From the NCBI GenBank assembly GCA_029068665.1, contig JAIECC010000405.1, forward strand, positions 1-19,846: a stretch of DNA of 19,846 bases. The letters run 5' to 3'. Position 1 is the stretch's first letter. Every line of letters starts with the position of its first letter. The translations under genes and the position numbers were made by a program. The notes below the pieces were generated by a model that worked only from the letters and a program-made list of their open reading frames with translations, searched no databases and was not told the DNA's origin. Below, one piece after another: positions 1 through 7,356 of this stretch. This DNA is from Lachnospiraceae bacterium. Lineage in GTDB: Bacteria; Bacillota; Clostridia; Lachnospirales; Lachnospiraceae.

Positions 1-20
1 AAATTCAATCATTCTTCATA

Positions 21-53
21 GCTGCGACCCAAATTCCCTCTTTCACTCGCAGC
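21..53. other. Short perfect inverted repeat near the left edge
   Basis: GCTGCGA (21-27) and TCGCAGC (47-53) are perfect 7-bp arms around a 19-nt loop. On the minus strand they would lie in the leader of whatever gene begins beyond the left edge, downstream of the promoter proposed at 131-159. The loop is purine-rich on that strand. No T-run follows on either strand, so it is not a standard terminator. It could be an RNA leader structure or chance. Confidence 0.25.
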
Positions 54-130
54 CATTTCTATACTAAATAACTCTTATTATCTAATTCAGAATTTCCTCC
101 GTATTTCTACTTTTTCCCTCTTAATTTTGC

Positions 131-159
131 ATTTTACCATCAAATTCTATCTATGTAAA
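131..159 (-). promoter_or_regulatory. Candidate sigma-A promoter reading out of the left edge
   Basis: On the minus strand TTTACA (159-154), a 17-nt spacer and TAAAAT (136-131) form a plausible vegetative promoter, with TGG just before the -10 as an extended -10. It would transcribe leftwards to a gene outside the window. The rest of 1-483 is AT-rich and has no convincing coding sequence. The short frames there lack a ribosome binding site or recognisable content. Confidence 0.4.
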
Positions 160-300
160 GCTACTCACAGTACCTTTTTCATCTTACTCTCACTCTATAT
201 TTTCTCCACCCTATTTTCCTCCAAGCTTTCTCATGCAAATGGTTAGACGATGAAGAGTAACCGGTAACTAGCCTGGGTCTGGTCAGCCCCAAATGACAAG

Positions 301-330
301 AAAGCCAAAGAGTCGCGCCTCTTTGGCTTT
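301..330 (-). terminator. Rho-independent terminator downstream of the DUF4132 gene
   Basis: A perfect 12-bp stem (AAAGCCAAAGAG 301-312, CTCTTTGGCTTT 319-330) encloses a 6-nt loop. It lies about 150 bp after the stop of the DUF4132 gene. On the minus strand the stem ends in CTTT and is followed by CTTGTCATTT, so the T-tract is imperfect. On the plus strand CACTTTTG follows. It may work in both directions, but the minus-strand operon is the only transcription unit known to run into it. Confidence 0.65.
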
Positions 331-483
331 CACTTTTGTGGTCATATTGGAAATATTTTTTCGTTTCTCCATACTTACTATACCATGTGTAAATAATTAT
401 TTCAAGTATCACCACCATATTTTTCAGTTCTGTTTCTCATGGTCATACCTCACCCGTTCAGGCACTTTACTGTCCTGCCTGAC

Positions 484-3400
484 CTACCCCTTTATCTGCT
501 CCAGAATCGTCGGGTCCTTAATCTTCTTATCCTCTGCAAACAGGAGAATCTTCGTCATGATTTCCGCCGTCTTCGGGTCATCATCAGCAAATGGCAGGAA
601 CAGCTTGCCCCGATGCTGGGAGTGTACCGGCAGTACATTAATCATGGCGCCGCCCTGCTTATGAATCACACCGCTTCCCAGATGAATCGTATAGGTGCCA
701 TAGGTGCCTGTGACAACTGCATGGTTACCGCTGACAGTCACATTGGTAAGCTTGAAGAGCGGCAGAGTGTAGGTCAGCAATGCTGCCCGCATCTCAATGG
801 TAGAATGACTGGTCTCCGGATCTACGCCGCCTACATGAGCTACACTGACTGCCAGATCCACATCCCGCATAACTTCGGAGAAAATCACATCCGGAATATC
901 CCCGATCCGTATCCGCTTTCCGGTCTTCCGGTCAGAGAATTCTACCCATTCCAAAGTAGGGGCTTCGATATCCGCCGGGCTGAACCAGTCTGCCAGCGCA
1001 TAGATTCTCGCTATGATATTCTCCTTATAGTATACCTTCTGAAGACCATCCTCTACATCTGCCACCCATCTCCGGGTCTTTAGACATGCCACCGTCTTCT
1101 TCGGCTGAATCTGATGGCCGGCATATCGTCTGGAGTATTCCATTTCCAGTTCTTCCTCAGTCTTAACATATAATTCCCGGAATATCTGCTTGAAGCTCTG
1201 GGTAATCTGCTTTTCGCACAATAATCTTTGATAGTCGGACCAGTGCCCATCCTGATAAATGTAAAATGAATGTGCCACCCTTACCTCGGCATCCGCCTTA
1301 CATGACACTTTCTTTCCTGCATAATCAATCAGTTGATTCTGCTCCAGGAAACCAATCCGGTCTCCGCATTTAAATAACAGGTCTTTTACAATCGGACAGA
1401 CTACTGGATTCTTATGAAGCTGCATGATTTCATCCACGGTAAATGCGGTTTCATCCTCCATGGCCTGCTCAAACATAACCCTGGTCCGCTTCAACTGATC
1501 CGTCAGCTTCTTCTTGGTTTCCGTCAGTCTCAAAATATGTTCATTTTTCTTGTATTTTGTCGGAATACTCTTTAATGTCTTTCCATTCTTGGTACAACGG
1601 ATTTCCGTCTTTCCGTTTTCATCTACCTGCAGCCAGACACTGATATCCTCGATTTCTTTCCCTTCGAATAAATCCTTTACATCGTCCAGCAGCTTTGTCT
1701 CCATCTGCAAGGTCAGTCTGGTTACATCGGAATAGCCTGCATTCATAGCAAGATTCGACATGGCAATCTCCACCGCCGTTTTCTCACTAGCAATCCGCTG
1801 GGCACCGAACTTCTTGCTTTCCTTCAGGAAGCCCTGAAGGAACAGGTAGCGGTGTGACACATCATCCGTATCACCAAGAGGAATCAATCCATATGCCATA
1901 ACCAGATCCTTGTTTCGTTTATCCGATATTTTCTCTTCTACTTCTTCCTTTTTCAGCTTTCCAAGCACTGCATCCGCATATTTTCTGGCTCTGGCATGCT
2001 TGGCTCCGTCGGATATGTATTTCGCCGCATCATACACCAGATTGAATCGCTTTGTTCCCAGAGTTTCATAGGCAGAGCGGAACCAGTGAATGTCAAATGC
2101 TCCTGCCTTCAGCTCATCCTCAGAAAGAGGGGTGTATTTCGCAATCATTGCCTTCCGCACATCATCAAAAGATTCATTCATATGTGCCATAAAGTAATAG
2201 CATGCCGACTGGAAGCCCTCCCATTGCAGATATTCCCCGACAATATTCATCCATTCCGGAGAATAAAGAGCAGCTTCTATCAACCGCTTTTCGGTAATGC
2301 CGGTACCCTTCAGCATTTTGCCAAGCTTCTCTGCCGAATCCTCCGGCTCAGGAATACAGACACTTAACAAATGACTGAGACAGCCCTTCTTGCTATCAGA
2401 GGTATAATAGGTGGACCGTTCCAGCTTCTCGGCACCCAGTGCCTTCAATATAGTAATGAAATACTCCATTCCGTAAATCCGTTCAATGGCATTGATTCGT
2501 CCGGAATACTCTGTCTCACTGTCTCCCCGGCGCAGCTCCCTGTCCAGAACTACCGTTGTCATCTCCTCATACACAGAATCCACGAATTTCAGCAATGCCT
2601 CATCCTCTGCTGACATTTCGCTGTCATTATCATATGCCCGGCCCAAAAGCTCCCGGAACACAGTCTTTCGCCTCTGCAGCCTCCAACTTCCGAAACGTTT
2701 CCTTCCGGCAACACTCCTGCCCTGCTCCCGCACACCGGATGCCAGAATCGACAACGTACTCAGAGCATCCCGCAGATTCTCCGACCGGAATAAATACTCA
2801 TACATGGCTTCCTTTGAGATGATTCCCCGATAAGCCGCAGCCAGATATGGCTTAACATCCGGTCTGTGAAAATGACCACTGTACACATAGGTAGTGCCTC
2901 TTAGCTGGAAGCGCTGTTCATCTCCATATGAGGGAGCCCAATATCTTTGGGTTTCTGAACGCTTTGCCGCTCTTGCAAAGGTCTTATCTGACACAGCCAC
3001 TACAAGAGGAAACATTTCCTGAAACACCTCTCCTGCCTGATTGCAAACCACATGAGAAAACAATGGACTAAGCTGAGGATGGGTAATAAAATGTACCTCC
3101 CCATCCTTATATGGAAGCAATACCTGCTCCTGCGGCAGACAGGTAACATACCAGTACGCCAGTGTTGCTGCCGGATAGGCATACTCCATCTCACCTGCAT
3201 AATCCTTTAACAGACGTTCTACGATTCCGGCTATCTGGTATTTATATTTATAGTTCACCGGGATTTCATAGCCCCCTCCGAATATATAGCGGATGTATGG
3301 TCTCATCTGATTCTGAAAGCTATTCTGCTCCATACTTAACGATAGAAGAATATGCATCCGAAACAATCGCTTTGGATCATGGATACTGTCTTCATACCAT

Positions 3401-5139
3401 TTCTTCCAAAGGGAAAGGCATGGAGTCTCCCTGGTATTCTCACTGATAAATTCCGGATTCCTTAGGAACCCACTGGACAAGGTATACATCTCTCCCCCAT
3501 AGCCCTTATATTCATCTAGCTCATGCTCCTCGAACAGCTTATGAAGACTTACACAGTCTTCCTTTACAGAATCTGTAGTATCTGTCTTCGTACCGGGCTT
3601 TACGATCAATTGTTTGAAACCTCCCAGCAGATTTGTCCGAGGCTTCTTTCCCGCCAGTTCTGCTCCCATCTCAGAGTCCGGGAAATACTCAAGAAATACC
3701 TGAATGCTTTTATCCATAAACTCTGTCCGCTGAAGCTCCGGAACATATGCATCCTCTGCCTGATATAAAGCGACCGGCTTCTCTCCCATGGCAGAGGCAT
3801 CCCCTTCCTGTCCCAGGATATTATCTGCCAGAATCTGTTCCTTTGCCGTCAAGTTTTCCAGTGCCTTTACTGCTGCCCTGCAGGTATCCTGCAGCGCCTT
3901 CTTCTTCTCATCCTTCACTACCTGCATCACAAGGTCAAGACCGGCGGTACGCTTTTCTTCCTTCTTATCTTCTAACAGCCGCTGTATGGTTTCAAGAAGC
4001 TTTCCATCCTCCTGCTGATATAGCAGGGAAATCAGGCTTTCCCTCATATCTGCTGCCTTGTATTTCAGCATGGCCTCCATCTGCCTGTAGTTTTCCTCAT
4101 CCAGAGCAGTACGCTTTACAATCTCCTTCGCTCTGTCTCTGGTCCAGGATTCCTTGTTGCAAAGTGCCTCCGTCACCACTGCTCTTTGAACCTTCGTCTC
4201 CGGAAACTCCAGTGCAAATGCCAGACACAGTCCCCGTTCCGAGGTATCGCAATCCTTAATCCACAGACAGCATTCATCCAGCTTTTCATTATCCCCCAGC
4301 ATTCTGGCAATGACACACATCCGGGATATCAATGCGGATTTCGTCAGAGCAGCAGAATACCACGGGAAAATACATGAGGAAAAATCAAGGCTGTTTTTCG
4401 GCATTTCATGATAGAGCTCCAGCAGAAGCTGATAGTAAGCCTCTGCCTCCTGCCGGTCCGCAAAGTATCGTTCCAGTGTCAGCTTACGGCGGTTTTCTTC
4501 CCTTCCGGCATAAGTATTCCAGCCCTGCATGAAGTATGGCATATAGACAGCCAGGATGTCATATTCGCTTTTTTGTTCCCGAATCACATTCTTTGCCAGC
4601 GTGTGGGCAAATTCCCGATTGTCAATATTGGCACAGAAGTATCCGGTGGTCAGGATTTGATGATGGGTCCCCGTCTTTGCCACATCCACAACACGATTCA
4701 TGGCATTCTGCACATCATATACCCCGATTGCCCATAAAGCAGTATAAATCTTCATGCTGTCTTCTGTTGCCAGATATTCCTCAATGTGTCCGGAATCCTC
4801 CAGTACATAATTTATATCCCGGATGCTCTTATCACTGATTCGCTCCAGGTCTCCGGAATCCGCTGCAATCAGCCCCAGCCAGGTACCTACTGCCCGCTTT
4901 ACAGAGGAATAGCGAATCAGATTCTGCTCTTCTATCACCCCAAGCAAATACCGGAATGCAGATATAGTTCCCATATCCATAGACTCGCAGATGGCCTGGC
5001 GCAGTCCCTCCTGCAGACGGGCGGCAAGCAGCAGCTTCCCTAACTGCTCATGCATCTTCCCGTTGTTGCTTCTCACAATGCCCTGTATAAAATTCCGATG
5101 GAAGGTTATCTCAGAATCCCCGTTGATGATGTCGGTCAA
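484..5139 (-). CDS. DUF4132 (YehI/MolR-like) giant protein, C-terminal piece after an in-frame amber codon
   Basis: This is a 1,551-residue frame, counted from a TTG at 5139. The same frame is open for 42 more codons, back to an amber codon at 5266-5268. Its first residues (LKLPERERAYF...) continue the previous ORF without a shift. The middle is a long helical, repeat-like region rich in charged and Leu residues. The DUF4132 region lies near residues 1195-1400 and includes LEWVEF and VAHVGGVDPETSHS; a MolR-type C-terminal segment ends at a TAG. No signal peptide or membrane helix is seen. Family function is poorly known: E. coli YehI belongs to it, and homologues often sit near MoxR ATPase and VWA genes, none of which are in this window. 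The TTG has only a weak purine stretch before it and the first in-frame ATG is deeper, so independent translation is doubtful. The whole is best read as one interrupted gene, 484-5718. Confidence 0.8.
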   Translation of the reverse strand: MTDIINGDSEITFHRNFIQGIVRSNNGKMHEQLGKLLLAARLQEGLRQAICESMDMGTISAFRYLLGVIEEQNLIRYSSVKRAVGTWLGLIAADSGDLERISDKSIRDINYVLEDSGHIEEYLATEDSMKIYTALWAIGVYDVQNAMNRVVDVAKTGTHHQILTTGYFCANIDNREFAHTLAKNVIREQKSEYDILAVYMPYFMQGWNTYAGREENRRKLTLERYFADRQEAEAYYQLLLELYHEMPKNSLDFSSCIFPWYSAALTKSALISRMCVIARMLGDNEKLDECCLWIKDCDTSERGLCLAFALEFPETKVQRAVVTEALCNKESWTRDRAKEIVKRTALDEENYRQMEAMLKYKAADMRESLISLLYQQEDGKLLETIQRLLEDKKEEKRTAGLDLVMQVVKDEKKKALQDTCRAAVKALENLTAKEQILADNILGQEGDASAMGEKPVALYQAEDAYVPELQRTEFMDKSIQVFLEYFPDSEMGAELAGKKPRTNLLGGFKQLIVKPGTKTDTTDSVKEDCVSLHKLFEEHELDEYKGYGGEMYTLSSGFLRNPEFISENTRETPCLSLWKKWYEDSIHDPKRLFRMHILLSLSMEQNSFQNQMRPYIRYIFGGGYEIPVNYKYKYQIAGIVERLLKDYAGEMEYAYPAATLAYWYVTCLPQEQVLLPYKDGEVHFITHPQLSPLFSHVVCNQAGEVFQEMFPLVVAVSDKTFARAAKRSETQRYWAPSYGDEQRFQLRGTTYVYSGHFHRPDVKPYLAAAYRGIISKEAMYEYLFRSENLRDALSTLSILASGVREQGRSVAGRKRFGSWRLQRRKTVFRELLGRAYDNDSEMSAEDEALLKFVDSVYEEMTTVVLDRELRRGDSETEYSGRINAIERIYGMEYFITILKALGAEKLERSTYYTSDSKKGCLSHLLSVCIPEPEDSAEKLGKMLKGTGITEKRLIEAALYSPEWMNIVGEYLQWEGFQSACYYFMAHMNESFDDVRKAMIAKYTPLSEDELKAGAFDIHWFRSAYETLGTKRFNLVYDAAKYISDGAKHARARKYADAVLGKLKKEEVEEKISDKRNKDLVMAYGLIPLGDTDDVSHRYLFLQGFLKESKKFGAQRIASEKTAVEIAMSNLAMNAGYSDVTRLTLQMETKLLDDVKDLFEGKEIEDISVWLQVDENGKTEIRCTKNGKTLKSIPTKYKKNEHILRLTETKKKLTDQLKRTRVMFEQAMEDETAFTVDEIMQLHKNPVVCPIVKDLLFKCGDRIGFLEQNQLIDYAGKKVSCKADAEVRVAHSFYIYQDGHWSDYQRLLCEKQITQSFKQIFRELYVKTEEELEMEYSRRYAGHQIQPKKTVACLKTRRWVADVEDGLQKVYYKENIIARIYALADWFSPADIEAPTLEWVEFSDRKTGKRIRIGDIPDVIFSEVMRDVDLAVSVAHVGGVDPETSHSTIEMRAALLTYTLPLFKLTNVTVSGNHAVVTGTYGTYTIHLGSGVIHKQGGAMINVLPVHSQHRGKLFLPFADDDPKTAEIMTKILLFAEDKKIKDPTILEQIKG

Positions 5140-5265
5140 TGCCTCTTCTACGCCTGCATTTCCCTGCTCCAGCTCATAGGCAATCAGCTCCGGAGCAATT
5201 CCGGTCTGTCTCCAGCTTCCATTGTAATGAATGAAATAGGCCCGCTCCCGTTCCGGCAGCTTTAG

Positions 5266-5268
5266 CTA
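5266..5268 (-). other. In-frame amber codon splitting the DUF4132 gene
   Basis: The minus strand reads CTG TAG CTA AAG here. Both flanking frames are in register (their first bases, 5718 and 5139, are both multiples of 3). One base change (for example from CAG, AAG or TAC) would give an uninterrupted 1,744-codon gene. Two other genes here, and this gene itself, also end in TAG, so TAG is an ordinary stop in this genome. Confidence 0.85.
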
Positions 5269-5718
5269 CAGGATATCCGCCAGATCTGCGTCGATGGTCA
5301 GCGTCTCATGAAAATCATAAATAATATGCAGCATCCGTTTCATGTCATACACCTTGGTCCGAAATGGTCTCCGGTAATAGGACTGGGAATACGGCCAGTC
5401 AATATAGTGGTCCAATGCATAGCAGAGTGCTTCCCGAAAGCGTGCATATATGTAACCCGAAAACATCCAGTCCAGTTCCTTCCGGACGAAATGGGATGGT
5501 TTTTGATATTTGCCGGAATTCAACCCCTCATATAAATCAACGGCATAGGAGGAAGTAAAGCCCCATACATATCTATTGGAAACATATCTTCCGGAGGTAT
5601 CAATCTCATCAAAAAACTTCTTTCTCTCTCCGCTCAGCTGCTTCGGAAAACCTTCCCCTCTTCTTCGAACCTCAGCTTCAAATTCCTGATATAATTGTTC
5701 GTTTTTTTCATCCTTCAT
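5266..5718 (-). CDS. N-terminal piece (150 aa) of the interrupted DUF4132 gene
   Basis: Starts at ATG 5718 with GGACGGAG about 8 nt upstream. The 150 residues are charged and aromatic and look like the soluble helical start of a larger protein. They end ...DADLADIL and then a TAG. The next codon in the same frame opens the 1,590-residue piece, so the join ADIL-stop-LKLPERER reads naturally as one polypeptide. As a stand-alone protein it matches nothing I recognise. If the amber codon is real, this fragment is the main product unless there is readthrough. If it is a sequencing or assembly error, this is simply the first 150 residues of a protein of about 1,743 residues. Confidence 0.75.
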   Translation of the reverse strand: MKDEKNEQLYQEFEAEVRRRGEGFPKQLSGERKKFFDEIDTSGRYVSNRYVWGFTSSYAVDLYEGLNSGKYQKPSHFVRKELDWMFSGYIYARFREALCYALDHYIDWPYSQSYYRRPFRTKVYDMKRMLHIIYDFHETLTIDADLADIL

Positions 5719-5774
5719 AGCCTTTACTCCGTCCTTTCTCCTATATATCTCCCTTTCATCAAGGGGAATTTTTC

Positions 5775-6191
5775 TTAAAACATGCTTCCGGAAAGCATCG
5801 TTAACCGTACCAGAGTCAGCACATCTTCCTCCGTTAAATGCAGCTCCTGCTCTGTCCCCCCCAACTCTTCTTCATTCAGGAACATACGGAACAATCCATC
5901 CTCATATGCCTGCAACGCTGTAGCTACAGCCTTCTGTTCATCTACCTGCCGCTCGTTATAATGAATGCCAAAAGCAATCTTGCCAATTTCCTTTTGTGCC
6001 TCTATTTCCGCTTCCGTCATTGACTGTTCTGTCCTGCCAGCCGCTCTGGCTCTGTATTCCTTCACACAGGTATGTACACATTCCCGAATCAGTTCCCCCA
6101 CATTTTCCGGAGAATGCTCCAGTTCAAAGGGGACCGCCTGAAACTTATTCTTTTTTTTGCCAAGCTGCTTTAGTGTCACCTTCACATACAT
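5775..6191 (-). CDS. Small conserved-looking hypothetical protein in the DUF4132 operon
   Basis: A 138-residue soluble protein starting at ATG 6191, with GGGAGA about 8 nt upstream. It begins with a Lys-rich beta-like segment (MYVKVTLKQLGKKKNK) and then a helical Glu/Gln/Arg-rich body, with a patch near residues 68-90 (GKIAFGIHYNERQVDEQKA). There is no signal peptide and no membrane helix. It ends 56 bp before the DUF4132 start in the same direction, so the two are probably co-transcribed. I do not recognise the family. Its position suggests an accessory partner of the DUF4132 protein, which is inference. Confidence 0.75.
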   Translation of the reverse strand: MYVKVTLKQLGKKKNKFQAVPFELEHSPENVGELIRECVHTCVKEYRARAAGRTEQSMTEAEIEAQKEIGKIAFGIHYNERQVDEQKAVATALQAYEDGLFRMFLNEEELGGTEQELHLTEEDVLTLVRLTMLSGSMF

Positions 6192-6194
6192 GAT

Positions 6195-6314
6195 TTATCT
6201 CTCCCTTTCTTCGGCTATTATACTGATTTCATCATACAATGCCTGATTTTGCTTTGCAATCATTTCCTGAATTCGCGTGTTATAGAAAATAAAGATGCCT
6301 ACGGTTCCCCACAT
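6195..6314 (-). CDS. Possible 39-residue small protein or 3' gene remnant
   Basis: An ATG at 6314 opens 39 codons ending in TAA 3 nt before the start codon of the next gene. The predicted peptide has a hydrophobic start (MWGTVGIFIFYN) and then an amphipathic, charged helix (IQEMIAKQNQALYDEIS). There is no clear ribosome binding site, and the 5' part overlaps the terminator stem at 6295-6339. The frame stays open further upstream through the hairpin. It could be a real small gene, the C-terminal stub of a lost operon gene, or chance. The tight junction with 6191 is what makes it worth listing. Confidence 0.3.
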   Translation of the reverse strand: MWGTVGIFIFYNTRIQEMIAKQNQALYDEISIIAEERER

Positions 6315-6339
6315 AAAGCGTGAGACGAACCATAGGCAT
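6295..6339 (-). terminator. Terminator of the alpha/beta hydrolase gene
   Basis: ATGCCTACGGTTC (6295-6307) and GAACCATAGGCAT (6327-6339) form a 13-bp stem. The single non-Watson-Crick position is a U-G wobble on the minus-strand RNA and a C-A mismatch on the plus-strand RNA. The minus-strand hairpin starts 4 nt after the hydrolase stop and is followed by CTTTATTTT. Seven Ts on the plus side could allow some activity in the other direction. Confidence 0.7.
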
Positions 6340-6343
6340 TTTT

Positions 6344-7153
6344 TTAATCCGTAATAGCGTTCATAAATATGGAATTGAATTCTTCAAGCTGATCATAGAC
6401 AATTCCATGACCGCTGTCAGGTAAAGTTATGAGTTTTGAGCCACATATGTTTTCATGCTGTATTTCAGCAAGCTCCTGGGAAACAACAACGTCTTTATCA
6501 CCATGAATAATGTACGTGGGAACATGAACACAGCTGAAATCCTCCCAACCGTCCTCGTCACGAAGAGCAATGGCACTCTTTATTGTTCCGATTCCCGATG
6601 CAGACAAGGCAATGCCTCGGAACCAGTCAACAGCTGCATCCGAATGAGGTCTTGCAAAAAGCTGTCTGCTGAAATTCTGGCACAGCTGAGGTCTGTCGGT
6701 TTCGGCAAGGGCTATCAGGTCATTGACCTCCTGCATAGGTTTTCCGTATGGAAAATCCAGACGCTGTGCAAAGCATGGTGCGGCGGCAGAAAGCAGAATC
6801 AACTTACATACCCCAAATCCATTGTAACGATTCATGTACCTTAAGGCAATCGCCCCTCCCATGGAGAATCCCACCAAAATAAATCGCCTGAGACAAAGCC
6901 GCCGGACTACCTGAAATATATCCGCAGACATTTGATCATAAGAATATCCCCATGCAGGCGTATCCGACTTGCCAAATCCTCTTAAATCCACTGCAACCAC
7001 ACGATATCCGCAATCTGTAAGCAGATTTATCTGATATTCAAAAATCTGATGGGACAATGGCCATCCGTGGATGAGAAAAATAGTCTGTTTTCCCTGAGGA
7101 TTGTAGTCGTAAACGGCAATTTTAGTTCCGTCATTTGATGTAATATAATACAT
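6344..7153 (-). CDS. Alpha/beta-hydrolase (esterase / non-haem peroxidase-like)
   Basis: A 269-residue cytoplasmic serine hydrolase of the alpha/beta fold. The oxyanion-hole motif HGWP is at 29-32. The nucleophile elbow is G-F-S-M-G with Ser97, the acid is Asp219 in HGDKD, and the catalytic His249 is in DSGHG. The triad and spacing are complete and the length is normal for the arylesterase/chloroperoxidase-like group, but the substrate cannot be told from sequence. The start is ATG 7153 with GAGGG 4 nt upstream. It is divergent from the yyaL-like gene across 203 bp, so the two may share control. It has its own terminator (6295-6339). Confidence 0.88.
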   Translation of the reverse strand: MYYITSNDGTKIAVYDYNPQGKQTIFLIHGWPLSHQIFEYQINLLTDCGYRVVAVDLRGFGKSDTPAWGYSYDQMSADIFQVVRRLCLRRFILVGFSMGGAIALRYMNRYNGFGVCKLILLSAAAPCFAQRLDFPYGKPMQEVNDLIALAETDRPQLCQNFSRQLFARPHSDAAVDWFRGIALSASGIGTIKSAIALRDEDGWEDFSCVHVPTYIIHGDKDVVVSQELAEIQHENICGSKLITLPDSGHGIVYDQLEEFNSIFMNAITD

Positions 7154-7215
7154 ATATCCCTCTATGAACAGGTTTTTAATATCCTATGCGTTACAGCTGA
7201 TTAAGGTTAACCAAA

Positions 7216-7269
7216 TATGCTTACAGCAGCAGAAAATTGGCTTGTATAATATCAGATTTAGTAAGCATA
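7216..7269. repeat. 9-bp inverted repeat flanking the yyaL-side promoter
   Basis: TATGCTTAC (7216-7224) and GTAAGCATA (7261-7269) are perfect inverted copies 36 nt apart. They flank the -10 of the proposed yyaL-like promoter, in the divergent region with the hydrolase gene. This arrangement could be an operator pair. No regulator gene is adjacent. Confidence 0.4.
7221..7250 (+). promoter_or_regulatory. Candidate promoter of the yyaL-like gene
   Basis: TTACAG (7221-7226), an 18-nt spacer and a perfect TATAAT (7245-7250). The start codon is about 107 bp downstream, leaving a leader of roughly 100 nt with no obvious fold. Confidence 0.45.
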
Positions 7270-7356
7270 ATAATTCATTAATTAATAAAAATTCCTATTA
7301 CATAAATCATGCCTCAAAGCATGTGCATTTTCTCAGGTTTATGAAAGGAAGACAAA

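Noticed and set aside
439..1083. Long plus-strand frame under the DUF4132 gene
   Set aside because: Lies wholly antisense to a clear coding region, has no ribosome site and its translation is low-complexity and Cys/Pro/His-rich, as expected of a shadow frame.
3747..4259. 170-codon plus-strand frame
   Set aside because: Proline/serine-rich shadow inside the minus-strand DUF4132 gene.
5266..5268. Pyrrolysine or other programmed recoding of TAG
   Set aside because: The glycosyltransferase, the polyferredoxin gene and the DUF4132 gene itself all end in TAG, and no pylT-like tRNA or pyl gene is present. Mutation, error or simple readthrough is more likely.
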